From: Silene noctiflora
Taxonomy: Eukaryota > Streptophyta > Magnoliopsida > Caryophyllales > Caryophyllaceae
Direction: 5' to 3'
DNA length: 21,764 nucleotides
Assembly: GCA_009801015.1 (NCBI GenBank)
Contig: VHZZ01006194.1
Location: 53,865-75,628, forward strand
The translations under genes were made by a program, and so were the position numbers. Numbering within the stretch: the first letter of the stretch is position 1; each line of letters opens with the position of its first letter. Below are positions 1-21,764 of this stretch, one piece after another. Under the pieces are notes generated by a model that was not told the DNA's origin, did no database searches, and saw only the letters and a program-made list of their open reading frames with translations.

Positions 1-359
1 CAACTGATAATAATACAAAAGTATACCCTTTGATCCTTTTAGAGATTTAAATGTTATTACACTAACTGTATAGGACACCAGCCCCAACAGATGAGACGTA
101 AACCATCATGTAAACAACACTCATCCAACATACGATTAAATTTACAACCAATTTTTTACATACATCCAACTTTTCATGAATTCTTCACAATATTATCATC
201 AAACATGATAAAAATGGTTACTTTAACACAATCAAACCAACAACTCATCTATCCATCCATATTTCACAAAAATTGTACATATAGAAACATGAATAAACTT
301 AATCATCACAAAGTTTGTAAATTTAACGACTTTATCGTCCACAAACTATGAACGCACAT
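1..359. other. Gene-free AT-rich stretch
   Basis: No gene, clear repeat or element recognised. An 86-codon open frame at 91-351 has no familiar features and low-complexity composition. Confidence 0.6.
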
Positions 360-999
360 AAATTCACATAGAAATGATGTAGATTCGAGTAACCCTTCAC
401 CGTTACCTTGAAAGCGTCTTCAATCCTCGCAAGAATCTTCAATGAGATAGGTATCCGCTTCCGGGTCGTCGAGGTTCTCACCTAAACAACAAAAGAAACG
501 GTTTTAGTTAGGAATTTCGAACCTTAAAGAGTCGGGACAGAATTTCAAACGTCTTCGAGACGAGCTTTTTCTTACTTAGATAGATGAGGGACTATGAGAG
601 GAGAAGAACGGCGCAAACGGCACTCAAAACGGATTAGAAATGAAGAAGTTATGGGGATTTTTGTGAAGAAATNTAAAGAGAGCAACANTGGTGATGGAAT
701 GAGTTGTTTATGNTGAGAAAACAAGGTTGAANNAGGGTTTTATGAGNGGAGTAGGTGGAAAAAGAGAGGTTTTATGGGGCTTAAACCAATTTAGGCCCAA
801 ATCGACTCAAATGAGTCGGAATTCACTTGTTTTACGTCTAAATGCTACTATACATTTAAGACGGACCATAATATTATTAATATCAATATTACACTACAAA
901 AATTCATATTTTATAAAAATAATATTTGAAATAGCACTTAGTCTAATTTAATTATTAAAATAGTTTAAAATATGAAATTGACTATTTACGGGTGTTACA
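360..999. mobile_element. Possible LTR fragment ending GGGTGTTACA
   Basis: The block ends at 999 with GGGTGTTACA, like the end of the LTR candidate at 19856-21212, and has a similar make-up of purine-rich and AT-rich segments. No matching TG start, target duplication or coding part is visible; ambiguous bases lie at 673-747. Treat as a weak call. Confidence 0.3.
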
Positions 1000-1000
1000 T

Positions 1001-1173
1001 TGTGACCAAAGATGGTCACATTTGTCTGAAACATATTTAAAAGCACGTATTAAACAACAGCAACCAACAAATAAGGTATAACTAAGATGGTCACAATGAA
1101 ATCTAAAATGGTCACACTGTGATCAAAGATGATCACATTTGTCTGAAACATATTTAAATGCACGCATTAAACA
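1001..1173. repeat. Direct repeat of 56 bp, each copy opening with a perfect hairpin
   Basis: 1001-1056 and 1118-1173 match closely (both share CATTTGTCTGAAACATATTT). Each begins with an 8-bp inverted pair around AAGA: TGTGACCA/TGGTCACA in the first and TGTGATCA/TGATCACA in the second. Extra ATGGTCACA words lie between, near 1087 and 1107. Confidence 0.85.
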
Positions 1174-1382
1174 GTGTTTTGCCATATATGCCAGCATTCA
1201 GTATCAAAACACCATATCACCATTTGTAATATCAGTTTTGATCAGTTTTTCTGAGACATGAAATAAAAAATCTAAAATGAACATGAAGACACAAACTGAA
1301 CATAAGCATTTATTCAATCAAGAAACCAACTCAATCATGAACAATAAACAGTAATCACATCGAATTAATTTATGAATCAACG

Positions 1383-1495
1383 AAAACAACATTAAATGAA
1401 CTCACAACAACAAAAAAATCAAGATTCGTAAAATGCGTGCATAAAACAACATTAAATGAACTCAATGCATGCATAAAACAACCTTTAATGAATCA
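1383..1495. repeat. Short direct repeats (AAAACAACATTAAATGAA type), three copies
   Basis: Near-identical units of about 21 bases start at 1383, 1443 and 1475; the third is diverged (AAAACAACCTTTAATGAATC). They sit in gene-free DNA with no visible function. Confidence 0.75.
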
Positions 1496-1653
1496 AATGT
1501 CACCATTTCTTACAATTTCTACCATAAAACCAGAGGTAAAACACCTTACCTTCCACATTCTTTTTCGACGGAGTCCTCTTCGCCATCTGTTTTTTTCTCA
1601 TCCCTCAAGAATGTTCTTCGGCGGGAGATGAAGATGAATATCTTCATAACAAA

Positions 1654-1734
1654 GTAGAAGATGAAGATATTCAGCGCGTGAACGGTGTAAACAAGTAGAA
1701 GATGAAGATCTTCAACAATGTAGAAGATGAAGAT
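1654..1734. repeat. Short repeats GTAGAAGATGAAGAT, three copies
   Basis: The 15-base word occurs at 1654, 1695 and 1720, with a related GAGATGAAGATGAATAT at 1625. This is a small irregular minisatellite in gene-free DNA. Confidence 0.8.
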
Positions 1735-2308
1735 CTTGAGAGTGGTAATTATGTTTCTAGAAAGATGTGGGTGCTAGGTGAGTTGTGTGAGGTAGAGAGT
1801 GAGGTTTGGGGTTTCAAAAAACAAAAAAAGTCACGACATGGGGTTTCCCCCATTAATTTTCTTCTTATTTTAATGCAACATTGGACTCCACCCATTACTT
1901 TTCCTTATTTTATGTAGCAAATGTCAAAGCGGTTGTAATAATATATTATTACATCAAGTGCCCCACTTCAACCCATATTAGCTAATATGGTATCGATTTG
2001 GCTCATCTTCATATCCGTCACAAGGGAGACGCTTTGTTATCTTTAAGGTAAAATTAAACAGCTGTCATAGTTCGAAAATACTCGTGCAAAGAAATTGATG
2101 TCCAATGCAAGAGCGGAAAACTTAATAAACGTATTGGTGGTTAATGTATAGTAGTAGTTGTAGTATAGTACAGACTACAGACGTACAGAACCTTTTTTTT
2201 TTGTGTTGGTTTTGATTTTCTTTTTATTTTCCTTTTCCTTTTCTATCAATGTTGTGCTTTTATTTAAGAAATGAGGGAAAATTAAAGGTGAGATGAGAGG
2301 GGTACATT
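1735..2308. other. Gene-free stretch left of the 356-bp MITE
   Basis: AT-rich with T runs near 2190-2250. No gene or element is supported. Confidence 0.6.
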
Positions 2309-2316
2309 GTCAAGAG

Positions 2317-2672
2317 CTAGGTAGCACCAAAACGGACACGGACACGTGATACGGCAACTCATGAAATTTAGGACACGGGACACGTTATTTAAATTTAATA
2401 AAATAAATATTTTATGGTTATAAATAACGTAAAATTTTATTTTTGTAACGTATTTCATATTAAATTTAAATAAGTGAAGGTAAAATTTAACCTTGACAAT
2501 AATTAATTTTCATTTCCCACCCAATCCCATCTTCTAATCAATTTTTTTGACATTTTATTCCTCGTCTAAACTATAACATGTTTAGGAGTGTGTCCGACGA
2601 GTGTCGGGTGTCCAAGTGTCTGACACGGTGTCAGACATGGGACGGCTAGTTAGGAGTGTCCGTGCTACCTAG
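2317..2672. mobile_element. 356-bp nonautonomous DNA transposon (MITE) with perfect TIRs and 8-bp TSD
   Basis: The ends are perfect 11-bp inverted repeats, CTAGGTAGCAC at 2317-2327 and GTGCTACCTAG at 2662-2672. It is flanked by identical GTCAAGAG at 2309-2316 and 2673-2680. Subterminal parts are rich in ACGGACACGGACACG and its complement; the middle is AT-rich without an ORF. An 8-bp duplication suggests hAT, but the ends do not begin with CA, so the superfamily is open. Confidence 0.85.
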
Positions 2673-2816
2673 GTCAAGAGTGTACGCGATAAGTGAAGTA
2701 TTTACTGCACCCTAAATGAAACAAGGGGAAAATTGTTGGTTGGGTTGTCAAGATGGGTTATTTTAACCCATTTGATGTTAGAGATGAATTTGTCTTTCTC
2801 AAACTGGAATTTGTAC

Positions 2817-2822
2817 TTTATT
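2817..2822 (-). terminator. Candidate poly(A) signal AATAAA for DCL4
   Basis: On the minus strand AATAAA occurs about 80 nt after the DCL4 stop codon, in AT-rich sequence. The position suits a plant near-upstream element. Plant signals are loose, so this is only a candidate. Confidence 0.4.
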
Positions 2823-2900
2823 ATGAATCTATTAGTCTATTACTACACAATCATTTAGAATATCATTCATCATTTATGATACATAATTCCAGGTTTCCAC

Positions 2901-16475
<13,575 letters not shown>

Positions 16476-16795
16476 GGTTGAAAATGAGGATGATTCTTTG
16501 ATTGAATTAGCGTAATTTACTAACTACTACTACTATTTACTCTTCCAGTGTTCCAGGTTCCTGACTTCTGAGTAAGTGAAGATTGAAGATCAAGTCAACA
16601 GGTAAATGCGAGGTAGAAAGCAAGTTTTCAGATGCTTCACTTGTGTTTTGGGCCCTTCTATTTCTCTCTCTACGACTAATCGACTACCCAAGTCAATTTG
16701 CGACGACAGAGGGTTCCGTAGTAAATGCCAAATTGTTTGGAGTAATGTGCAAGAAGAATAAACACAAAACAAGGCACATCCCTCTTAAATTTTAG
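16476..16795 (-). promoter_or_regulatory. Probable DCL4 promoter and 5' leader region
   Basis: About 320 bp between the DCL4 start codon and the inverted repeat at 16796. No clear TATA box or defined start site could be picked. A same-frame stop near 16590 excludes an uninterrupted N-terminal extension through this region, so a longer isoform would need an additional spliced upstream exon. Confidence 0.5.
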
Positions 16796-16870
16796 GATTA
16801 TTTAATAAGAATACTCTAAATTGTATTTTAACTACCATTATACCCCAACTATTTCATTCATTCTCGTTAA

Positions 16871-17324
16871 GGGAGTGTTTGGTTCAAACAAAAAAGGTAT
16901 GAGGTATGGGTTTGGAATGAGCCAAACTCATACCAAGTGTTTGTTAATATAAGGGTTTCATACTCATACCTCAAACCCATAAGGTATGGGTTTCTCATAC
17001 CCAAGGAGGGGGATGGGTATGAGATTGATTCCCATGGATATCAAATTAAAATGGTAAAACATGTGAAAACAAAAATTATGGCATATTGTAAATCAATTAT
17101 TTATATATTTATTTGATCAAAAAATTATCTTTATGATTTTATAATATCAAAAATTATTATTTGAAATATTTTATTTTAAATATTTTAACCTTAATTGAGT
17201 TTGAAACCTATACCCTTCAAAATTGAAACAAACACAAGGTATGAGGAATCAAGTTCCAACCCCATACCACCCAAATATGATTCCTGATTCCAAACCCATA
17301 CCCATGCACGAAACAAACGCTCCC
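16871..17324. mobile_element. Tourist-like (PIF/Harbinger) MITE, 454 bp
   Basis: Terminal inverted repeats begin GGGAGTGTTTGGTT at 16871 and, on the other strand, GGGAGCGTTTGTTT from 17324. Flanks are TAA at 16868-16870 and 17325-17327, the 3-bp duplication typical of PIF/Harbinger. The interior repeats GGTATGAG/GGTATGGG-type motifs in both orientations and has no coding potential. It starts about 396 bp upstream of the DCL4 start codon. Confidence 0.8.
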
Positions 17325-17380
17325 TAAATAATCTCTCTCATCCAAACCAAAGATAACACTTTTGTTTCATTAAGTGGATT

Positions 17381-17671
17381 ATACATGGGATGTAATGCTA
17401 CCAATTTTGTAGTTTATGAGCATTATAATAAAATTTTCTAGTTTTTTTTTTTTAAGTTTCAGAGTTTTATTATAAAGTTTCTGAGTTCATTCACTTAAAC
17501 ATTAAGCTCAAAAAATTACAATATAACTCAAAAATATTATATATATGCTCAGTCAAATTTGAGTTTTGACGGTAAAAAATTAAAACGTAACTTATAAAAC
17601 TTTAAAAAGCTCAGAAAAAATACACATAAGCCCAATAACAAATGAGGTCTGGGGTACTACATCCAATGTAT
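17381..17671. mobile_element. Inverted-repeat element, about 291 bp, family unknown
   Basis: The ends are imperfect inverted repeats of about 21 bases: ATACATGGGATGTAATGCTA at 17381 and GGGTACTACATCCAATGTAT ending at 17671. The middle is very AT-rich with repeated TGAGTTTT/AAAACTCA-like words. No target duplication could be identified, so it may be degraded. Confidence 0.55.
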
Positions 17672-18261
17672 CTTCCTATTTCTCCTTTTGTTTAGGCACT
17701 ATTCATGGTCGTAGGGAATCTTTGATATTATTTTTAATCTATAAGGCAAAATATAGTCACGTGAGATCTTGTTTGATTTATCGTCATGAATCTATATGGA
17801 TATCAAATTTTTATAATTTTTAATAATGTGTAACTAAAGATATTCGCATTGTAAAACGTGTCTCGGCAAGTGTGATAAAACAAATGTTACATTTGGTTTG
17901 GATGGGAGAGAGTAAAATTGCCCCTTTATCAACCAATAATAACAGGTAAAAGCAAGTGTCGGCCCACCTTCTTCTTCTTCCTCACTATATTGTTTCCCAA
18001 AATACAACCCTTGACTTTTTAAAATGCCACCTACCAAGGTCACCCTTCATCTTCTTCCCCTAATTCATCACTCACCATTAAAACACCATAGTTATTCTTC
18101 CCCAAATTAAGAACTTGAAGCAAAATACCCAAATAAACCCGAACCATATTCAATTAGCTTCACAAAACAAACCAATAAAAAATAAGCCCATGCTTCATAT
18201 AAAAATTCAAGGTCTACCAAAATGATTTAAGAATCATCAAAACTAAAGAGTAATACAAAAT

Positions 18262-18673
18262 CAGTGGCGTTTGTAAAGGGGGTTCATGGGGTTCCATTGA
18301 ACCCCCATTGAAAAATATATGTACAAATTAGAACAATTAAATTATAGCAAAAGTATGTGGGTGTAGTGGTAAAGAATTGAAGATTTTACTTGAGGTTGTG
18401 GGTTTGAATCTCCACAAGTACTTTGTCATTCTCTTGTTTTTTATTGTTCTTTTTTGTATTCATTTATTTTTAAACTTGCTTCTTTAATTTCATTTCAACT
18501 TACTTATAAAATTTTGGGATGCCTTATTTGTTATTTGACCTTATAGAATATTCAACTCATTCCATTTTTATTGTCCCTTTCCCATTTCTAAAATTTTCCT
18601 AAAATTATTGTCTATCAAAAAAATTCTCGTCAAAATTCGAACCCCCATTATAAAAGTCCTAGAAACGCCACTG
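18262..18673. mobile_element. 412-bp hAT-type MITE with 8-bp TSD and tRNA-like core
   Basis: The ends are CAGTGGCGTTT and AAACGCCACTG, a perfect inverted pair starting with the CAGTGGCG common in plant hAT elements. Flanks are identical TACAAAAT at 18254-18261 and 18674-18681, the 8-bp duplication expected of hAT. It encodes no transposase. Inside, at about 18356-18420, lies a stretch resembling tRNA promoter boxes. Confidence 0.9.
18356..18420 (+). other. tRNA-like segment with Pol III A-box and B-box resemblance
   Basis: TAGTGGTAAAG at 18364-18374 resembles an A box and GGTTTGAATCT at 18401-18411 a B box, about 37 bases apart as in a tRNA. The B box lies in a stem TTGTGG / CCACAA. No full cloverleaf acceptor stem is evident, so this is a tRNA-derived or tRNA-mimicking segment rather than a functional tRNA gene. 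Confidence 0.45.
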
Positions 18674-18681
18674 TACAAAAT

Positions 18682-19347
18682 CCAGATTTACAAAAATACG
18701 AAGAAACTTGGCTGGATGGGTTCTTATCACCACCACTACATCACCTAGCAAAACACCACNATCGCCACTTGTTTTTTCTCCATTCTAAGCATAACAACCG
18801 CATCCAATTCCTCACTTTAATCTCAATGCTACATGGTCACTCTCGCTTCAAAATCTGGGCAAATTTTTTTATGTTAAATCTGGACAGATTGAAGAACATG
18901 CAACAATCTTTAAAATCTGGGCAAAGATTGCATCTTTTTAATTCATTTTTGTTAGAGTGAAGGAATATTATGGTGGTTGAAGTTGTTGTTTTTCTTAAAA
19001 ATGTGGAAACCTAGTTGGATTTTTAACAATTTGTGAATGGAGAAAGAAGGGAAGTTAAATAAAAAACAGATGAAGATTAAAGATTTGCGAATATCAAGTT
19101 ATGGAACTTGTTTTAGTATGATTGACGTGTGGGTAGTGCGTAATTTAGATGGAGCGGCATTGTGGTGGTGGTGGTGGGAGATGGATAAAGGTTGGTGAGT
19201 ACTGGGTAGGTTTGTAAGCAGTGGGGATGACCTGCTAAATAGGTAGCCAGTCGTTCGAGTATACTATGAGAAAGAAGGGTCAATTGTATAGTTTAATGTG
19301 AGTAAAATTGAAGTTTAGAGTATTTTAAGAATACCCTCAATAGTTTT
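18682..19347. other. Gene-free interior of the inverted-repeat region
   Basis: Contains three AATCTGG-type words (18849, 18878, 18911) and a GGTGGTGGTGG run near 19160. The 63-codon frame at 18769-18960 overlaps these repeats and shows no recognised domain. Confidence 0.55.
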
Positions 19348-19368
19348 GAGTATTCTTATTAAATAATC

Positions 19369-19855
19369 AGCTCTAATTTCGTACTATTTGTGTACATAAG
19401 AAAAATATTTTCTTTTCCTATGCGTTCCTATATATGCAATTGAAATATAATTGACCCGTCTTAAGTTTAAACGGATAGTGTCGTCATACGGGACTTACTG
19501 ACAAATAAATTATAAAAATAGTTTGGAATTAAAAATGGGACATGTCGTTCCAACGCACAAAATACTTAATCATATACACGATGTGAAACACCAAACTAAC
19601 GATCTTTGATGTTTTTGAATGACTCAAGTTTTGACAGAATAATCTAAGGTTTAATATGAAATTTGCATCGACAAAACAAATGAAAACAAGCTATTTTTGT
19701 GGGATAACTTTTCTGGTTTTGTAACAAATAAATAAAGGATAAGATTTTAGGAAGATTAATAATTGTTAAAAGGGATCAACTTAGCAACGCACAAGTTGAG
19801 GAAAAGAGAATAAATCTTAAGTTTTTCATTTCATTTTATTTATCAAAGTCTTTCT
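19369..19855. other. Gene-free stretch between the inverted repeat and the LTR
   Basis: AT-rich with no supported gene, repeat or RNA. Confidence 0.6.
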
Positions 19856-20462
19856 TGTAACATCCCCACTTACCAAGTAGCCTTAACAAGACCTTCCTGA
19901 ATAAACAAGGGTGTTACTATCTCGGTTGTCCGAGGTAGTACATATCAAAAGGACCGTAAGGAAACATGCTAAATAATTCATTACAACTCATAACGGAGAT
20001 AAAAGTATACAACTCGTCTAATCAACCAAAAGTACAATTGGTGGAAAATTATTGTCGTCTATAATCATAAAACTCTATGTCATCGCTATCCCTCCAGAAC
20101 CGCTCAGCAGTCAACCAGCGATCATAAACCACCTGAAAATCCAACTGATCACCATTTGCCAGCAATATTAAATGGATCACTGCAGACACAGACAAAGGAA
20201 GAAGACTACCAAACAACGCCACACAAGGTCAGTAACAAAATACAATGCAAGTAAAAACAATGATGCAATAGACATTACAAGTTTACACAACGATACCAAC
20301 TTCCACCAACAATCTCCATAATAACCAATGGCTCTCATCGTAACGAGCAGCCAGGTCCCCATCGCAATAGGTAACTCATCCCTGCCGATGCCAACTCGCT
20401 GCGTGGACATCAAATTCTCGCTCATTACAACGAGCGAACCCAAACTCATTAATGTGCACACC

Positions 20463-20488
20463 CCTCTTGTGATAGGAGTCACAAGAGG
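20463..20488. repeat. Strong hairpin in the LTR candidate, 10-bp perfect stem
   Basis: CCTCTTGTGA, loop TAGGAG, TCACAAGAGG. Outer CACACCCC and GGGGGGTG sequences could extend pairing after an internal loop. Confidence 0.85.
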
Positions 20489-21010
20489 CGAAACAAGGGG
20501 GGTGAAACCATCTCCCAACATGGCTCACAATATCTGTCTCATCATCTCCAACATCCACAGTAACAATAATCAATCACAATAATATGACAAAATGACAACA
20601 ATCGCCACAATGCAAATAATCGTAACTGTATTGAGTAGGAAAACCTTCTGTTTCGCAAACTCAATAGTAATAACAACAACCACGTCAATGCTTAGCAAGT
20701 ATTAACATCGTCACCTACACATTGATTATGCCCTATTATTACATTAGTAGAATCGAATTAACCGATTAATGAGTATTCACAACTTACATCAAGGACATCT
20801 AGACTCCGACAATGAGAAAAGTCCATTTCTATAATTCCCGCGCCCAAGCTACTCCCTTCCCGGAGTAAGGTTTAAGGTGAGAGTCAAAGGAGTTGTGAGA
20901 GATGAAGAGATAAAGAAAGAGGTTTTAGGTTTTAGAAAATGATAGAAATGATTTATAAAATTATTTGACTCGCAACCTCCGCGTAACATTATATCATGTT
21001 GTCACTAGAC

Positions 21011-21103
21011 CACTCGGTTGAGTACGGAGCATACTTGACCGAGTGCTCTGCCTCGGTCGAGTGCCACAGACACTCGGCCAAGTGACCCTTACTAGGTCGA
21101 GTA
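21011..21103. repeat. Cluster of near-palindromic CACTCGG..CGAGTG motifs
   Basis: Five related units at about 21011, 21034, 21051, 21071 and 21092, for example CACTCGGTTGAGT, CTCGGTCGAGTG and CACTCGGCCAAGTG. They lie near the right end of the LTR candidate, in what would be its U3 if the minus-strand orientation is right. Confidence 0.75.
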
Positions 21104-21212
21104 TTCGGTCTCCAAAGCAGTATAACCTCATATAACCTCCCCGCCATCTCCAACTAAGGATCTTACGGGGTCAAAGGTTGGTCAACAGGCCCTTAACAGG
21201 GAGGGTATTACA

Positions 21213-21764
21213 GTCTTCTCTCCTTAAAAAGAACTTCGTCTCCGAAGTTCGCCCCCATATGTCAAACGAAAGATAAAAGAAATAAATCTGAGAGGCACGT
21301 AATGCTAGATATGAATAATAAAGCCGCATAAATCTTTCTACAATATAACCATGCTCCTTCCGTCCATATCGCGATTCCAACCCCCACACCGTCAACATCG
21401 TAACTAATTTATAATCATCATATGAACACCAATTCAACTATGTCACCGAACATCACATGTTATATACGAACACGACACACTATGTCACCAAACATTACAT
21501 GCTACATATTACAATTACCTTCTTTAACTTAAAACAATTAGCAAACTCGTTGCATTCACCGAGCTTAAAACGAAATTAGTAACAATGATTGCGTCGGTAT
21601 AATCTACCCATCTTAAAAAGAACTTTGTCCCCGAAGTTCACTCTCAAGACGGGTCGAAGAAAGAATAAACATGTTGAATTACAAAAACTTATATTTGTCA
21701 AATATAGTACTGAAGGGTAATATCCATATAAAACCCTAAAATTTAAGGACTATAACATAAATTT
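21213..21764 (-). mobile_element. Partial internal 3' region of the same retroelement
   Basis: Adjoins the LTR and contains no protein domain I recognise. A 29-base block at 21222-21250 recurs at 21611-21639 with few changes, and a block starting CTATGTCACC at 21438 recurs 42 bases later at 21480. It is probably non-coding 3' sequence or decayed internal sequence. Confidence 0.45.

Larger units (their letters stand above)
16796..19368. repeat. Perfect 21-bp inverted repeat bounding a 2.6-kb composite transposon region
   Basis: The 21 bases at 16796-16816 (starting GATTATTTAATAAG) are repeated exactly in reverse complement at 19348-19368. Sequence similarity continues loosely inside both arms (AATACTCTAAA words, then T-rich sequence and a CCC run). 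The enclosed DNA holds three smaller elements and no gene. Long, partly degraded arms suggest an old nonautonomous DNA transposon, but no target duplication was found. Confidence 0.6.
19856..21212 (-). mobile_element. Candidate long terminal repeat of a minus-strand retrotransposon, about 1357 bp
   Basis: On the plus strand the unit starts TGTAACATCCCC and ends GGGTATTACA, giving TG...CA ends with short inverted similarity. Beyond 21212 the minus strand reads a purine-rich tract, AAGGAGAGAAGAC, directly before TGTAATACCC, as expected for a polypurine tract next to a 3' LTR. The element therefore runs on the minus strand and its body continues past the window. Ty3/gypsy affiliation is inferred from the overall end pattern, not from recognisable pol domains. 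Confidence 0.65.

Noticed and set aside
1001-1173. CRISPR-like array from repeated hairpins
   Set aside because: Only two full repeats, no regular spacers, and the host is a plant.
16590-16772. Upstream minus-strand open frame as an N-terminal DCL4 extension
   Set aside because: It is in the same frame as DCL4 but ends in a stop at 16590, before the start codon, and shows no basic nuclear-localisation-like stretch.
18769-18960. 63-codon open frame as a small gene
   Set aside because: It spans repeated AATCTGG words, lacks known motifs and sits inside transposon-rich DNA.
20177-20582. Open frames of 65-114 codons in the LTR candidate
   Set aside because: They overlap on both strands, have no recognisable domains and lie within repeat sequence.

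Overview
The window looks like nuclear DNA from a flowering plant, most likely a eudicot. It is AT-rich, split by many short T-rich introns, and carries typical plant transposon debris. The repeats vaguely suggest Caryophyllales, but that is a weak impression. A few ambiguous bases (N at about 673-747 and 18759) point to draft-quality stretches. 

One protein-coding gene dominates, on the minus strand: an apparently complete 24-exon DICER-LIKE 4 (DCL4) running from the start codon at 16475 down to the stop at 2901. Joining exons by splice sites and reading-frame phase gives 4827 nt, or 1608 codons before the stop. The protein runs DExH helicase, Dicer-dimerisation (DUF283) domain, PAZ, RNase IIIa, RNase IIIb and two dsRNA-binding domains. 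No frameshift or premature stop was seen, and all eight expected RNase III catalytic carboxylates are present. One intron (16035-16133) uses a GC donor instead of GT. DCL4 proteins cut long dsRNA into 21-nt siRNAs for trans-acting siRNA production and antiviral silencing. 

Layout: 1-2316 is gene-free and holds a possible LTR fragment (ending at 999) and short tandem repeats. 2317-2672 is a 356-bp element with perfect terminal inverted repeats and an 8-bp target duplication. 2673-2900 is the probable DCL4 3' flank and UTR. 2901-16475 is DCL4, with long introns at 5775-7519, 7730-8431, 8638-9286, 9388-10194 and 11921-13580 that contain transposon and low-complexity material. 16476-16795 is the probable DCL4 promoter and 5' leader. 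16796-19368 is flanked by a perfect 21-bp inverted repeat and contains a Tourist-like MITE, another inverted-repeat element and a 412-bp hAT-type element with a tRNA-like core. 19856-21212 is a candidate LTR of a minus-strand retroelement (probably Ty3/gypsy), whose internal part continues to the right edge. 

No second host gene was supported. The most notable points are the GC-AG intron with a U-run just after its donor, the transposon cluster beside the DCL4 promoter, the tRNA-like hAT element, and a pair of hairpins with matching arm changes near 1001-1173.
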